Origin: Halomonas sp. GT
GTDB lineage: Bacteria; Pseudomonadota; Gammaproteobacteria; Pseudomonadales; Halomonadaceae
Length of the DNA stretch: 64,000 bases
Direction of reading: 5' to 3'
NCBI RefSeq assembly: GCF_002082565.1
Contig: NZ_CP020562.1
Location: 1-64,000, forward strand
Positions within the stretch are counted from its first letter, which is position 1. The number at the start of each line of letters is the position of its first letter. This document shows positions 21,997 through 30,741 of this stretch, piece by piece. Both the position numbers and the translations under genes were made by a program. The notes beneath the pieces were generated by a model that worked only from the letters and a program-made list of their open reading frames with translations, ran no database searches and was not told the DNA's origin.

Positions 21997-23285
21997 TGGC
22001 GTCGCCAATTTGGCCTCGGCTGACTTATTCAGCGGTGCTTTATATGTTATCTCCGCTGATTGGGTGGCGCATCTGGCGTGAGCAAGTACTTACGTACTCA
22101 CGCTTACAGCGACTTGGTATACGTTTGGGTACACTTCCCCCTGCGCCGCGAATTTGGTTGCACTGTGCTTCGGTGGGGGAAGTGCGCGCTGCCCGCCCCC
22201 TAATAGAGGGCTTGCTGGCGCGTTACCCTCAGTACAGCCTGTTGCTGACCACCATGACCGCGACGGGTGCTCAGCAGGTTCAAGCACTCATCGGTGAGCA
22301 AACCGCGCCGGATCAAGTAAGGCTTGCTCACCGCTTCCTCCCTTTAGATTTTCCAGGTGCGGCCAAGCGCTTTATTACCCGCGTGCAGCCCACTCTTGCC
22401 ATTCTGTTTGAAACCGAACTGTGGCCCAACCTTCTGCACGCTTGTCACCAACAAGCAGTACCTGTCGCCGTAGTGAACGGGCGGCTATCGCCACGAGCCT
22501 TTGCACGCTATCAGCGCTTGCGTTCGTTAATGGCGAGTGCATTAGCTAATGTCACATGGTTGGCTGCTAAATCTGTACAAGATGCCGAGCGCTTTCAGGC
22601 ACTAGGTTGCCGCGCAGAAGTAACCCGTGTCGTTGGTTCGTTAAAATTTGAGGTGCCATCTCAAGAAAAGGCTTTAAGAGAGAGTGAGCACTTACTTCAA
22701 GCCTGGAGCGCACGCCCAGTATGGGTGGCGGGTTCCACCCGGGATGGGGAAGAAGCACTACTCTTGGAGGCTCACCGTCAGCTATTGAAGCGCTTTCCAA
22801 CAGCGCTACTGGTATTGGTGCCGCGACACCCGCAGCGTTTTGACGAGGTGGCCAAGCTGTGTGCCCAGGGCGGCTGGGAACTAAGTCGTCGAAGCCAGCA
22901 GCAGGCCGTGACGCCACAAACGCAGATTTACCTGGGGGATACGCTAGGTGAGCTGGCAGCGCTGTATGCAGCAGGGCATGTGGCCTATGTTGGCGGTAGT
23001 TTAGTGCCGTTGGGCGGCCACAATGTACTGGAGCCTGCGGCGTTGGGTAAGCCCGTGCTTTGCGGACCTTCACTTGAGAACTTTAGCGATGTGGCTGAGC
23101 CACTGTTAGCGGTAGGCGCGTTAAGCGTGGTGGATACCCCTGATGCCTTAGCCGACGCGCTGGCCGAGCGGCTGGCAGCGCCATTATTTGCTCTGCAAAT
23201 TGGGAAGGCCGGGCAAGGGGTGGTTGAAGCCCATAGAGGCGCGCTGACGCGAACTCTCGATGGGCTTAGCCAGTGGCTAACGTAA
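21996..23285 (+). CDS. waaA: 3-deoxy-D-manno-octulosonic acid transferase
   Basis: WaaA transfers Kdo from CMP-Kdo to lipid IVA. The protein (429 residues from ATG 21996; a GTG at 21993 would add one) has an N-terminal membrane anchor ([19 protein letters not shown]), the catalytic-base region [29 protein letters not shown], and the donor site [22 protein letters not shown]. It is translationally coupled to hldE and its 3' end overlaps convergent rpiA by 9 bases. Confidence 0.96.
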   Translation: MASPIWPRLTYSAVLYMLSPLIGWRIWREQVLTYSRLQRLGIRLGTLPPAPRIWLHCASVGEVRAARPLIEGLLARYPQYSLLLTTMTATGAQQVQALIGEQTAPDQVRLAHRFLPLDFPGAAKRFITRVQPTLAILFETELWPNLLHACHQQAVPVAVVNGRLSPRAFARYQRLRSLMASALANVTWLAAKSVQDAERFQALGCRAEVTRVVGSLKFEVPSQEKALRESEHLLQAWSARPVWVAGSTRDGEEALLLEAHRQLLKRFPTALLVLVPRHPQRFDEVAKLCAQGGWELSRRSQQQAVTPQTQIYLGDTLGELAALYAAGHVAYVGGSLVPLGGHNVLEPAALGKPVLCGPSLENFSDVAEPLLAVGALSVVDTPDALADALAERLAAPLFALQIGKAGQGVVEAHRGALTRTLDGLSQWLT

Positions 23286-23951
23286 CGTGGTTCGTTCCAC
23301 GCCGTCCGTCTTACCTAGCAGCAGTACATCGGCACCGCGCTGGGCGAATAAACCGTTAGTGACGACGCCAACAATGGCATTAATGCGTGCTTCCATGGAC
23401 GCTGGGTCATCGATCATAAAGTCAAAACAGTCGATAATTTGATTGCCATTATCGGTGACGACACCTTGCCGATAGACGGGGTCAGCGCCTAATTTGACCA
23501 GCTCCCGAGCGACGTAGGAGCGTGCCATCGGAATAACTTCTACCGGTAGTGGGAAGTTGCCAAGTTGGCTAACGTATTTCGATCCATCGGCAATGCAAAT
23601 AAATCGCTTGGCGCAGGCGGCGACGATTTTTTCCCGGGTCAGTGCTGCGCCACCTCCTTTTATCATTTGTAAGTTAGCATTTACTTCGTCTGCACCGTCG
23701 ATGTAAAAAGGTACATCGCCAACATTGTTGAGTTCGAATATCTCGATACCTAGTGTTTGTAGGCGTTTAGCACTAGCTTCAGAGCTGGCAACGGCACCTT
23801 TGAAACGATCTCTTAGCGGGCCTAAACGATCAATAAACAGGTTCGCTGTTGAGCCTGTGCCAATACCGAGCACAGTGTCTTTTTCGAGATGAGGCTCAAT
23901 CTCTTTAATCGCAGCGTCCGCTACGGCCGCTTTCAATTCATCTTGGGTCAT
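23277..23951 (-). CDS. rpiA: Ribose-5-phosphate isomerase A
   Basis: RpiA interconverts ribose 5-phosphate and ribulose 5-phosphate in the pentose phosphate pathway. The 224-residue protein (219 in E. coli) has [14 protein letters not shown], the DGADEVN catalytic segment, [15 protein letters not shown] and the C-terminal VVTNGLFA. Two ATGs are adjacent (23954 and 23951); the second has the better spacing to AGGA. Its 3' end overlaps waaA. It is divergent from ilvA, with about 160 bp between them. Confidence 0.95.
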   Translation of the reverse strand: MTQDELKAAVADAAIKEIEPHLEKDTVLGIGTGSTANLFIDRLGPLRDRFKGAVASSEASAKRLQTLGIEIFELNNVGDVPFYIDGADEVNANLQMIKGGGAALTREKIVAACAKRFICIADGSKYVSQLGNFPLPVEVIPMARSYVARELVKLGADPVYRQGVVTDNGNQIIDCFDFMIDDPASMEARINAIVGVVTNGLFAQRGADVLLLGKTDGVERTTLR

Positions 23952-24111
23952 CATATTTTCCTGCGTCAGGGTTAGGCAGTGCTCCCTAGTATAACGGCCT
24001 TAGCGTCCACTGCCGATGGAAACGCCGCTAGACGACGCTAGGCGTAATCTGCTACCAATAAAGGCTTTGCTCTCACCCGTCAGGGTCACGTTATTTTTTT
24101 GGGATTTCCGC

Positions 24112-25626
24112 ATGCTCGAAGCAACCGTCAAAAAGATCCTCCAAGCCCGCGTTTATGAAGCCGCTTGTGAGACCCCTATTTCACCTGCACCCTTTTTGTC
24201 GCGTCGTTTCAACAACCAAATTTTGATTAAGCGCGAAGATCTTCAGCCAGTGTTTTCTTTCAAGATTCGTGGTGCTTACAACAAAATGGCCCAGCTAACT
24301 GAAGAGCAGAAGGCCAAGGGCGTGATTGCAGCATCAGCGGGGAATCATGCCCAAGGGTTGGCTATGGCAGCCAAGCTGATGGGTGTGAAAGCAGTTATTG
24401 TGATGCCGCGTATTACGCCCGATATCAAGGTTCAGGCAGTACGTGCCCGCGGTGCGAAGGTTATTTTGAAAGGTGATGCATTTGCTGCTGCTGCCGAGCA
24501 TGCCCAAGAGTTGATTAAAGAGCATGGCTATACCTATATTCCGCCATTTGATGATATTGATGTGGTCGCAGGACAGGGGACTATCGGGGTAGAAATTCTG
24601 CGCCAACACAGTGGCCGTTTAGACGCTATTTTTATTCCTGTCGGCGGCGGCGGCTTAATTGCTGGCGTCGCAGCGTATGTGAAATATCTGCGCCCGGATA
24701 TCAAAATCATCGCCGTAGAAGCCGAAGACAGCGCCTGTTTAAAAGCAGCACTAGAAGCCGGGGAGCGGGTCGTGCTGGATCAAGTTGGCGTGTTTGCGGA
24801 GGGGGTAGCCGTTGCGCAAATCGGTGAAGTGCCCTTTTCTTTAGTGCGCGACTTAATCGATGAGGTTATTACGGTGAATACCGATGAGATGTGCGCTGCG
24901 GTGAAGGATATCTTTGAAGATACCCGCGCTGTCGCAGAAACGTCTGGGGCGCTTTCGCTGGCTGGCCTAAAGAAATATGTGCAGCAAACCGGTGCCGAAG
25001 GCGAGACGCTGATATGTATTAACTCTGGTGCGAATACTAATTTTGATCGTTTGCAACATATTGCGGAACGTACCGAGCTGGGTGAGCAGCGTGAAGCGAT
25101 CTTGGCGGTGACCATTGCGGAAAAACCAGGCAGCTTTAAAAAGTTCTGCCGCACACTGGGTAAACGCATGGTCACCGAGTTCAGCTATCGCTATGCGGAT
25201 AATAGCGAGGCCCATATCTTTGTTGGTGTTCAAGTTAAACCGGGTGGTGAAGATCGTCAGGCGGTGATTGATAAGCTTCGTGAAGCTGGCTATCAGGTTG
25301 AAGACTTGACTGACAATGAGTTAGCGAAGCTACATATTCGCCACCTTAGTGGTGGTCGCCCCAGCGAGCGGTTTGAAGAAGAACTCTACCGCTTTGAGTT
25401 TCCTGAGCGCCCTGGTGCACTCATGAACTTTTTAACCCAGTTACCCCATGACTGGAATATTTCTTTGTTTCACTACCGAAATCATGGCGCTGCTTATGGT
25501 CGTGTATTGGTTGGCATGCAAGTGCCGAGTAGTGATCAAACCCATGTTGCAGAGTACTTAGATGCGATTGGCTACCGGTATTGGCGGGAAAGCGATAATC
25601 CGGCGTATCGGCTTTTCATGGCGTAA
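24112..25626 (+). CDS. ilvA: Threonine ammonia-lyase, biosynthetic (isoleucine synthesis)
   Basis: IlvA deaminates threonine to 2-oxobutanoate, the first step of isoleucine synthesis. The 504-residue protein has an N-terminal PLP domain (about 1-320; FSFKIRGAYNKM with the Schiff-base Lys, SAGNHAQG, VGGGGLIAG) and two C-terminal ACT-like regulatory domains (about 325-500), as in E. coli IlvA (514). I chose ATG 24112 (MLEATVKKIL); an upstream in-frame start at 24016 adds 32 non-family residues. The regulatory domains imply isoleucine feedback. No leader-peptide attenuator was evident upstream. Confidence 0.96.
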   Translation: MLEATVKKILQARVYEAACETPISPAPFLSRRFNNQILIKREDLQPVFSFKIRGAYNKMAQLTEEQKAKGVIAASAGNHAQGLAMAAKLMGVKAVIVMPRITPDIKVQAVRARGAKVILKGDAFAAAAEHAQELIKEHGYTYIPPFDDIDVVAGQGTIGVEILRQHSGRLDAIFIPVGGGGLIAGVAAYVKYLRPDIKIIAVEAEDSACLKAALEAGERVVLDQVGVFAEGVAVAQIGEVPFSLVRDLIDEVITVNTDEMCAAVKDIFEDTRAVAETSGALSLAGLKKYVQQTGAEGETLICINSGANTNFDRLQHIAERTELGEQREAILAVTIAEKPGSFKKFCRTLGKRMVTEFSYRYADNSEAHIFVGVQVKPGGEDRQAVIDKLREAGYQVEDLTDNELAKLHIRHLSGGRPSERFEEELYRFEFPERPGALMNFLTQLPHDWNISLFHYRNHGAAYGRVLVGMQVPSSDQTHVAEYLDAIGYRYWRESDNPAYRLFMA

Positions 25627-25725
25627 CTAATTGTAAGTGCTTACTAACCCCGTGATGCAGAGCTGCTAAGAAGTGTGAACTTTTAGAAACGTTTAATGAC
25701 GCGTTAAAAATAGCGCTGAAAGCAG

Positions 25726-25754
25726 TTGTCAGTCTTCCCCTATGGCCCTATAGT
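25726..25754 (+). promoter_or_regulatory. Predicted sigma-70 promoter of the 32-aa peptide gene
   Basis: TTGTCA (25726-25731) and TATAGT (25749-25754) are 17 bp apart, close to consensus. Transcription would start near 25761, about 93 bases before the small ORF at 25854. This is a prediction from pattern only. Confidence 0.6.
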
Positions 25755-25853
25755 CGTTGGCGAAATTAAAGAGGGGTGTCATCTTTAGATAAGCACTGCT
25801 TAGATGGCGCACTAAGGGCATTTGACAACTGTGAAAGACGTTGGAGATGAGGC

Positions 25854-25952
25854 ATGCGGCGGAAAAAGCCTGATATGGTGATGGCGCTAACGATGGTGTT
25901 TTTACTTGGGGTGCTCGCCACTGGATATGCGCAAGCGCTATCAGGAAGTTAA
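25854..25952 (+). CDS. Small single-span membrane peptide (32 aa), function unknown
   Basis: This 33-codon frame encodes MRRKKPDMVM followed by a hydrophobic span (about residues 9-27: VMALTMVFLLGVLATGYAQ) and a short tail ALSGS. The N-terminus is strongly basic, consistent with a single-span inner-membrane peptide with N-in topology; a cleaved signal (AQA) would leave almost nothing. Support for a real gene: GGAGATGAGG sits just upstream of the ATG, a near-consensus promoter lies at 25726-25754, and a perfect hairpin terminator follows at 26018-26051. It occupies the otherwise gene-free stretch between ilvA and fau. I do not recognise a named family. Confidence 0.68.
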   Translation: MRRKKPDMVMALTMVFLLGVLATGYAQALSGS

Positions 25953-26017
25953 CATTCCAAGTTAATCACAGCGCTTTCAGCGTAAACGCTGCACCTAGCT
26001 AAATGAAGCTGATATTT

Positions 26018-26051
26018 AAAACGGGCTGATCTTTAAGATCAGCCCGTTTTT
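26018..26051 (+). terminator. Bidirectional rho-independent terminator
   Basis: A perfect palindromic stem is centred near 26034 (ACGGGCTGATCTT / AAGATCAGCCCGT, 26021-26047), flanked by A residues on the left and TTTTTG on the right. It ends rightward transcription from the small peptide gene and overlaps the fau stop codon, so it can end leftward transcription too. Confidence 0.88.
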
Positions 26052-26671
26052 GTTGGTCGAATAACCCCTGTGTCACTAGCTATCACGTCCAGCGGAATAT
26101 CCCACGGCTCGATGGGTAGCACATCTACCTGCTGGCAGGCGTGAGCAACGCCTATAAGTGTTGGCGATGGCCCTTGGCCGCGCATAAAAGCGAGGCTTCG
26201 ATCATAGAAACCACCTCCCATGCCCATGCGATTTGCTTGCTTATCAAACCCTACCAGCGGAACAATAAGCGTATCTAGCGCCCAAGCCGGCATGCGATTA
26301 CGTCGCTCGGCAGCAAATCGTGAGCAGGGCTCAGCGATGCCAAAGCGGTTTTTAACCATCGGGGTGGACTCGCGGTAGGCAACAAACCAAAGGCGATTAG
26401 TCGAAAATGGGCGCAGTACAGGTAAGTAAATACTTACTTTTCTCTGACGAAGCCAGGGTATTAAGTGTGTCGGGTCTATCTCACCATTAACCGGTAAATA
26501 AAGGCTAATGCGTTTCGCCCGACGAATTTCAGGCAGCTGTTTAAGACGCTGGCAAAGGGCGGCAGCAGCTTGTTTTTGCTGATCTAGGGAAAGGATACGG
26601 CGTCTGCGTCTAAGCTCGCGGCGAAGCGCAATTTTGTCGCCGACTGTACTGCGGTCAGCAGTATCGTTCAT
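26039..26671 (-). CDS. fau: 5-formyltetrahydrofolate cyclo-ligase family protein
   Basis: This enzyme converts 5-formyl-THF to 5,10-methenyl-THF using ATP. The 210-residue protein has the basic N-terminal LRRELRRRRRILS segment, the ISLYLPVNGEIDP motif and the signature MGMGGGFYDRSLAFM. It is longer than E. coli YgfA (about 182) because of an N-terminal extension. It lies immediately downstream of the 6S RNA gene, as in E. coli ssrS-fau, where the two are co-transcribed. Confidence 0.92.
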   Translation of the reverse strand: MNDTADRSTVGDKIALRRELRRRRRILSLDQQKQAAAALCQRLKQLPEIRRAKRISLYLPVNGEIDPTHLIPWLRQRKVSIYLPVLRPFSTNRLWFVAYRESTPMVKNRFGIAEPCSRFAAERRNRMPAWALDTLIVPLVGFDKQANRMGMGGGFYDRSLAFMRGQGPSPTLIGVAHACQQVDVLPIEPWDIPLDVIASDTGVIRPTKTG

Positions 26672-26707
26672 AACGAGCTACTCATGGCGAGCTAACCAAA
26701 ACTAAGT

Positions 26708-26888
26708 GTTCCCCAGAATGCCGCTGTCGTTCTGGCCCTGAACCTACTGGTTCAGGTGGGTGGCCGCAGCCAAACCGTCAGGCTTTCCGACGCACGGACA
26801 TGCACACGGGTTTGGCTAGCATTTGGCCCCCTGGGTACTTCGCATAGGCTCGAGGGACTATAACGACTGGCGTACACCCCAGAGAACA
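26708..26888 (-). ncRNA. ssrS: 6S RNA (regulator of sigma-70 RNA polymerase)
   Basis: Read on the minus strand, the segment begins near GTTCTCTGGGGTGTACGCC and ends near ACAGCGGCATTCTGGGG, whose ends pair into the closing stem of 6S RNA. The internal parts GTCCCTCGAGCC, the CCTGAACC / GGTTCAGG hairpin and GGCGGCAT-like 3' half resemble the gammaproteobacterial consensus. Its place between zapA and fau is the conserved location. 6S RNA mimics an open promoter and sequesters the sigma-70 holoenzyme in stationary phase. The ends are approximate to a few bases. Confidence 0.9.
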
Positions 26889-26939
26889 TCTCTATCCTAA
26901 CAGAGCCAGTGATAATGCCAAAGAGCCGACAGCAGGTTC

Positions 26940-27248
26940 TTACGGTTCTTTTTGTTGGCGTGTATCCGCTAGTGCTCGTTCAAGGCGGTCGTTTAGGCGG
27001 CTAAGGTTTGCTTCGCTCGCGCGGTGCTCATCCATAATCTCAAGCAACTCATGGGTGATATTCAGGGCTGCCATTACTGCAACCCGCTCGCTGCCAAGGG
27101 CATTGCTTTGGGCATGAATGCCATTCATCGCGCGATCTAAATAGCGAGCAGCACGTTCAAGCTTAGCTTCTTCGCCAGTGTCGCAAGCAATCATGTAGCT
27201 GCGACCCAGTAGGGTAATTTCTTTGGTTGGCCGCTTCGCATTACTCAT
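26940..27248 (-). CDS. zapA: Cell division protein ZapA
   Basis: ZapA cross-links FtsZ filaments at the division site. The 102-residue product has the compact N-terminal ITLLGRSYMIACDTGEEAKLERAARYLD domain and a C-terminal coiled coil (about 55-100; NITHELLEIMDEHRASEANL). ATG 27248 has CTGGAG at good spacing. The frame is open upstream to 27323 but that part is not family-like. It is followed by 6S RNA and fau, the classical order, and is divergent from ygfB. Confidence 0.94.
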   Translation of the reverse strand: MSNAKRPTKEITLLGRSYMIACDTGEEAKLERAARYLDRAMNGIHAQSNALGSERVAVMAALNITHELLEIMDEHRASEANLSRLNDRLERALADTRQQKEP

Positions 27249-27449
27249 CAAAAACTCCAGCACAGGCCATTTTGTTGACCAATGCGTTAACATCGCTGCA
27301 TAGGAAGGATAGTTGGCGTTCACTATAAGAGAGCGGCTTATGTGGGGTCAACGCACAGGCGCGTGCGCCGTGAGATTCCTTCTGAGGTTTAACACCCTTT
27401 TAGACATGTTGTTACGACGACTTCATTCCCCTTTTTTGTATAGCGAGCA

Positions 27450-28034
27450 ATGCCCATGTCCTTAATCAATGAACGCCAGGATTTTTCTGACGTGGCGGAT
27501 GTTTTTCTTCTGCATGGAAGTATGCAGTCGCCCGCGTTTTTGGATGGCCGCCTAAGTGGTCTATTAGCGCTACGTGATGTGACGGCTGAAGCATGGCTAG
27601 AAGAGGTATGCCTAAGCTTAGGAGTCGAACAGCCGCGAGATCCTGCTAGCGCTGAACGCTTATTAGGTTGGCGGCGTCAAACACTGGAGGCATTGAGCGC
27701 CAGCGATTTGAATTACACACCACTGCTACCCGATGAGCTTTTTTCACTTGCCGAGCAAGCCCAGGGACTAAAAGAGTGGACGCTAGGTTTTATGGAAGTC
27801 GTCGAGGACGTGGCTGATGAGGCGCTACGCGAACGCTGGTCTAAGACGTTACAAGAGGCCATCGATGACCTCGCAGGACTGGTTCAGATCGAGACCGATA
27901 TTGATGATAGTCCTGAAAATGAAAACGATCTATTTGCGCTGACGGAACATGCGCGTATGGCGGCAATGCTGCTCTACACCGAGCAGCACCCAGGAATGCC
28001 CCAGGTTGAGCAGACCGACGCCCCCGTTCATTAA
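27450..28034 (+). CDS. ygfB: UPF0149 family protein (YgfB-like)
   Basis: The 194-residue acidic, mostly helical protein matches the YgfB family: FLLHGSMQSPAFLDGRLSGLLAL near the N-terminus, LLPDELFSLAEQAQGLKEWTLGFM in the middle and a C-terminal EHARMAAMLLYTEQ segment. The molecular role is not fully settled; it is found beside pepP and ubiH in many gammaproteobacteria, as here. It begins a ygfB-pepP-ubiH-ubiI series with a 14-bp gap to pepP. A second ATG at 27456 is also possible. Confidence 0.9.
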   Translation: MPMSLINERQDFSDVADVFLLHGSMQSPAFLDGRLSGLLALRDVTAEAWLEEVCLSLGVEQPRDPASAERLLGWRRQTLEALSASDLNYTPLLPDELFSLAEQAQGLKEWTLGFMEVVEDVADEALRERWSKTLQEAIDDLAGLVQIETDIDDSPENENDLFALTEHARMAAMLLYTEQHPGMPQVEQTDAPVH

Positions 28035-28048
28035 TACAGGAGTTATCT

Positions 28049-29389
28049 ATGTTGCCTGAGTTACTGCCTCGGCCCGCCGCTATTGCGCCTGCAGAATACC
28101 GCCAGCGCCGAGAAGCGCTCATCGCCCAGCTGCCTGCCAATGCTGCGCTAGTGGTGCCAAGCGCTGCCTTGGTAACGCGCTCTCACGATAGCGAATACGC
28201 GTTCCGCCAGCAGAGTGATTTTTACTACTTAACCGGCATTCAAGAGCCCGATGCGTTGCTTGTAGTGCTGCCTGGGCGCGAGGCAGGCCAAAGCGTGGTG
28301 TTTTGCCAAGACCGCGACGCCACTATGGAAGCCTGGACAGGTAGGCGACTAGGAGCCCAGGGCGTTGAGGCTCAGCATGGCATTGACCAAGCGTTTGAAA
28401 ATGCTCAGCGGGAAGAGCTGTTACCAGGTCTATTGGCAGGCCGCGAACTGCTCTACCTGCCATTAGATAACACTGAGGCGTTGAATATTGCAGAAGAGGC
28501 GTTGGCCTGCGCTCAAGCTGGTCTACGCCGAGGTAAGCCCGCATTGAAAGGATGGCTGGATAGCCGCCCGCTTGTTCATGAGATGCGCCTTATTAAAAGC
28601 CCTGCTGAAATTTCCTTAATGCGCCATGCGGCAGCTATTTCAGCAAAGGCGCATACGCGTGCGATGCGTATCTGCCGTCCAGGGTTAAGCGAGTATCAGT
28701 TGCAGGCAGAGTTAGAGCACGAATTCGTTTGGCAGGGGGCTAGCGGGCCAGCGTATAGCACCATTGTTGGTGGTGGCGTTAACGCTTGCGTGCTGCACTA
28801 TATTGAGAACAGCGATACGTTGCAGGCCAATACACTTGTGCTGATTGACGCAGGGGCCGAGTTCGACCTCTACGCTGGGGATATTACCCGTACTTTCCCG
28901 GTTAATGGTCGGTTCAATGACGCTCAGCGGGCGCTTTATCAAGTGGTGCTAGAGGCGCAAGAGCGTGCAGTGCACGCCGTCAAGCCGGGAGCCACGCTGG
29001 CGGATATTCATCAAGGAGTCGTGAGGGATTTAACCGCTGGGCTGATCGGTCTCGGGTTGTTAGAGGGCAATGTGCAGGCACGCATTGACGATGAGAGCTA
29101 TCGGCGCTTTTACCTGCACTCTACGTCCCATTGGTTGGGGTTAGACGTGCATGATGTAGGAACTTATCGGTTGGATGAAGAGACGCCGCGCCTGCTAAAC
29201 GAGGGGATGGTCGTCACGATTGAACCGGGTTTATATATTCCTAACGATGACGATATTCCTGTTGCTTACCGCGGTATTGGCATTCGTATTGAAGATGATG
29301 TCGTGGTGACCCGTGATGGGCATGAAGTGCTTACGTCAGCCGTGCCGAAGCGAATTGCTGATATAGAGCAATTAATGGCTAATAAATAA
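28049..29389 (+). CDS. pepP: Xaa-Pro aminopeptidase
   Basis: PepP removes N-terminal residues that precede proline and uses two Mn ions. The 446-residue protein (441 in E. coli) has an N-terminal creatinase-like domain (about 1-170; SEYAFRQQSDFYYLTG) and a C-terminal pita-bread domain with metal ligands in IDAGAEFDLYAGDITRTFPV, HSTSHWLGLDVHDVG and TIEPGLYI. AGGAG precedes the start. It lies between ygfB and ubiH. Confidence 0.96.
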   Translation: MLPELLPRPAAIAPAEYRQRREALIAQLPANAALVVPSAALVTRSHDSEYAFRQQSDFYYLTGIQEPDALLVVLPGREAGQSVVFCQDRDATMEAWTGRRLGAQGVEAQHGIDQAFENAQREELLPGLLAGRELLYLPLDNTEALNIAEEALACAQAGLRRGKPALKGWLDSRPLVHEMRLIKSPAEISLMRHAAAISAKAHTRAMRICRPGLSEYQLQAELEHEFVWQGASGPAYSTIVGGGVNACVLHYIENSDTLQANTLVLIDAGAEFDLYAGDITRTFPVNGRFNDAQRALYQVVLEAQERAVHAVKPGATLADIHQGVVRDLTAGLIGLGLLEGNVQARIDDESYRRFYLHSTSHWLGLDVHDVGTYRLDEETPRLLNEGMVVTIEPGLYIPNDDDIPVAYRGIGIRIEDDVVVTRDGHEVLTSAVPKRIADIEQLMANK

Positions 29390-29474
29390 GCAGTAAAATT
29401 TTACTGATATTTTTTTATGTAATGTACATTACGAAATTACATTTGCTGGGTTTGGTTATCCATAGGAGATGTCA

Positions 29475-30716
29475 ATGCATGGGACTAAGCAGGTAAAACA
29501 ACACCAGCAAGCAGCTACGCTCACCCACGATGTCGTCATTGTGGGGGGCGGACTGGTCGGTGCCAGCTTAGGCTGTGCGTTAGCGCCGTTGATTGAACGC
29601 TACGGCTGGCGTGTGGCAATTGTTGAAGCGTCAGCCTTGCCTGAAAACGGTGAGAAGTCAGCGTGGCAGCCAAGCTTTGATGCTAGGGCCAGCGCTATTG
29701 CTGAAGGCTCTGCCCAGCGCTTTCGTGAACTGGGTGTTTGGGAGGCGATGCGCAGTGAAGCCACACCGATCAAGCGTATCCACATCAGCGAGCGGGGTCG
29801 CTTAGGTGCCACGAGGCTTAGTGCTCGGGAGCTGGGCGTGTCGGCATTGGGGCATGTCATTCCTAATGCTTGGATGGGGCGCGTGCTGCATCACCATCTT
29901 CAGCAACTGCCGATTGAGTGGCACTGCCCTGCAACGGTGGCGCAACTCACGCCACAAGCTAACGGCCACCGCCTTGTGCTTTCCGATGGGAGTGAACTAA
30001 CGGCAGCACTGACTATTCTCGCTGATGGCGGGCGATCTGGGCTGAAAGAGCAGTTGGGCATCAGTAGTCGCCACCGCTCTTACGAGCAAACAGCCGTCAT
30101 TGCTCATGTCGGTATTAGCCAGCCCCACGAGGGAGTTGCCTATGAGCGTTTTACAGCTGAAGGGCCGATCGCACTGTTGCCATTACCTGGCCAAGCGATG
30201 GAGCTGGTCTGGACGCATGCAAGCGGCACTGAGCAGGCGCGGTTAGCGCTCTCCGATTCGGCGTTTTTGCGCCAACTACAATCTGCCTTTGGTGATCGAG
30301 TCGGGCGTTTTACACGGTTGGGGCAGCGTTTCAGCTATCCGCTTTCTCTGATTACCGCGGAAGAGCCCGTTCGACCTGGGCTGGCAGTGTTGGGAAATGC
30401 TGCCCATGCGCTTCACCCAGTAGCGGGTCAAGGTTTCAACTTGGCACTACGTTCAGTGATGGATCTGGTCGAAGCATTAGCGCAGGGTGCCCAGAACCAA
30501 CGTGCTCTTGGTGATATGGACATGCTACTAGCCTTTGAGCGGCGTCGAGCACAAGACCGTGCCAATGTCATTCGATTTAGCGATGGGTTAGTGCGTCTAT
30601 TTGGCTATTCATTGCCCCTACTGCCGCACGCCCGAGCAGCTGGCCTGGTGGGGCTCAATTTAGTGGGCCCGCTTCGCCGCAGCTTGGCACGCAGAGCAAT
30701 GGGGCTGGAGCGCTGA
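29475..30716 (+). CDS. ubiH: 2-octaprenyl-6-methoxyphenol hydroxylase (ubiquinone synthesis)
   Basis: UbiH is an FAD monooxygenase of aerobic ubiquinone synthesis. The 413-residue protein has the N-terminal FAD fold VVIVGGGLVGASLGCALA and the second FAD motif VLGNAAHALHPVAGQGFNLALR. Two ATGs are candidates: AGGAG at 29464-29468 directly abuts the one at 29469, while ATG 29475 has the normal 6-base spacing, so I chose it. It is followed after 25 bp by ubiI; the two are paralogues. Confidence 0.94.
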   Translation: MHGTKQVKQHQQAATLTHDVVIVGGGLVGASLGCALAPLIERYGWRVAIVEASALPENGEKSAWQPSFDARASAIAEGSAQRFRELGVWEAMRSEATPIKRIHISERGRLGATRLSARELGVSALGHVIPNAWMGRVLHHHLQQLPIEWHCPATVAQLTPQANGHRLVLSDGSELTAALTILADGGRSGLKEQLGISSRHRSYEQTAVIAHVGISQPHEGVAYERFTAEGPIALLPLPGQAMELVWTHASGTEQARLALSDSAFLRQLQSAFGDRVGRFTRLGQRFSYPLSLITAEEPVRPGLAVLGNAAHALHPVAGQGFNLALRSVMDLVEALAQGAQNQRALGDMDMLLAFERRRAQDRANVIRFSDGLVRLFGYSLPLLPHARAAGLVGLNLVGPLRRSLARRAMGLER

Positions 30717-30741
30717 TGCAACAAGCAGCTAAGGGAACGTT

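Noticed and set aside
23955..24111. A leader-peptide attenuator before ilvA
   Set aside because: No short frame with runs of Ile/Thr codons and no terminator hairpin with T-run was found in this gap.
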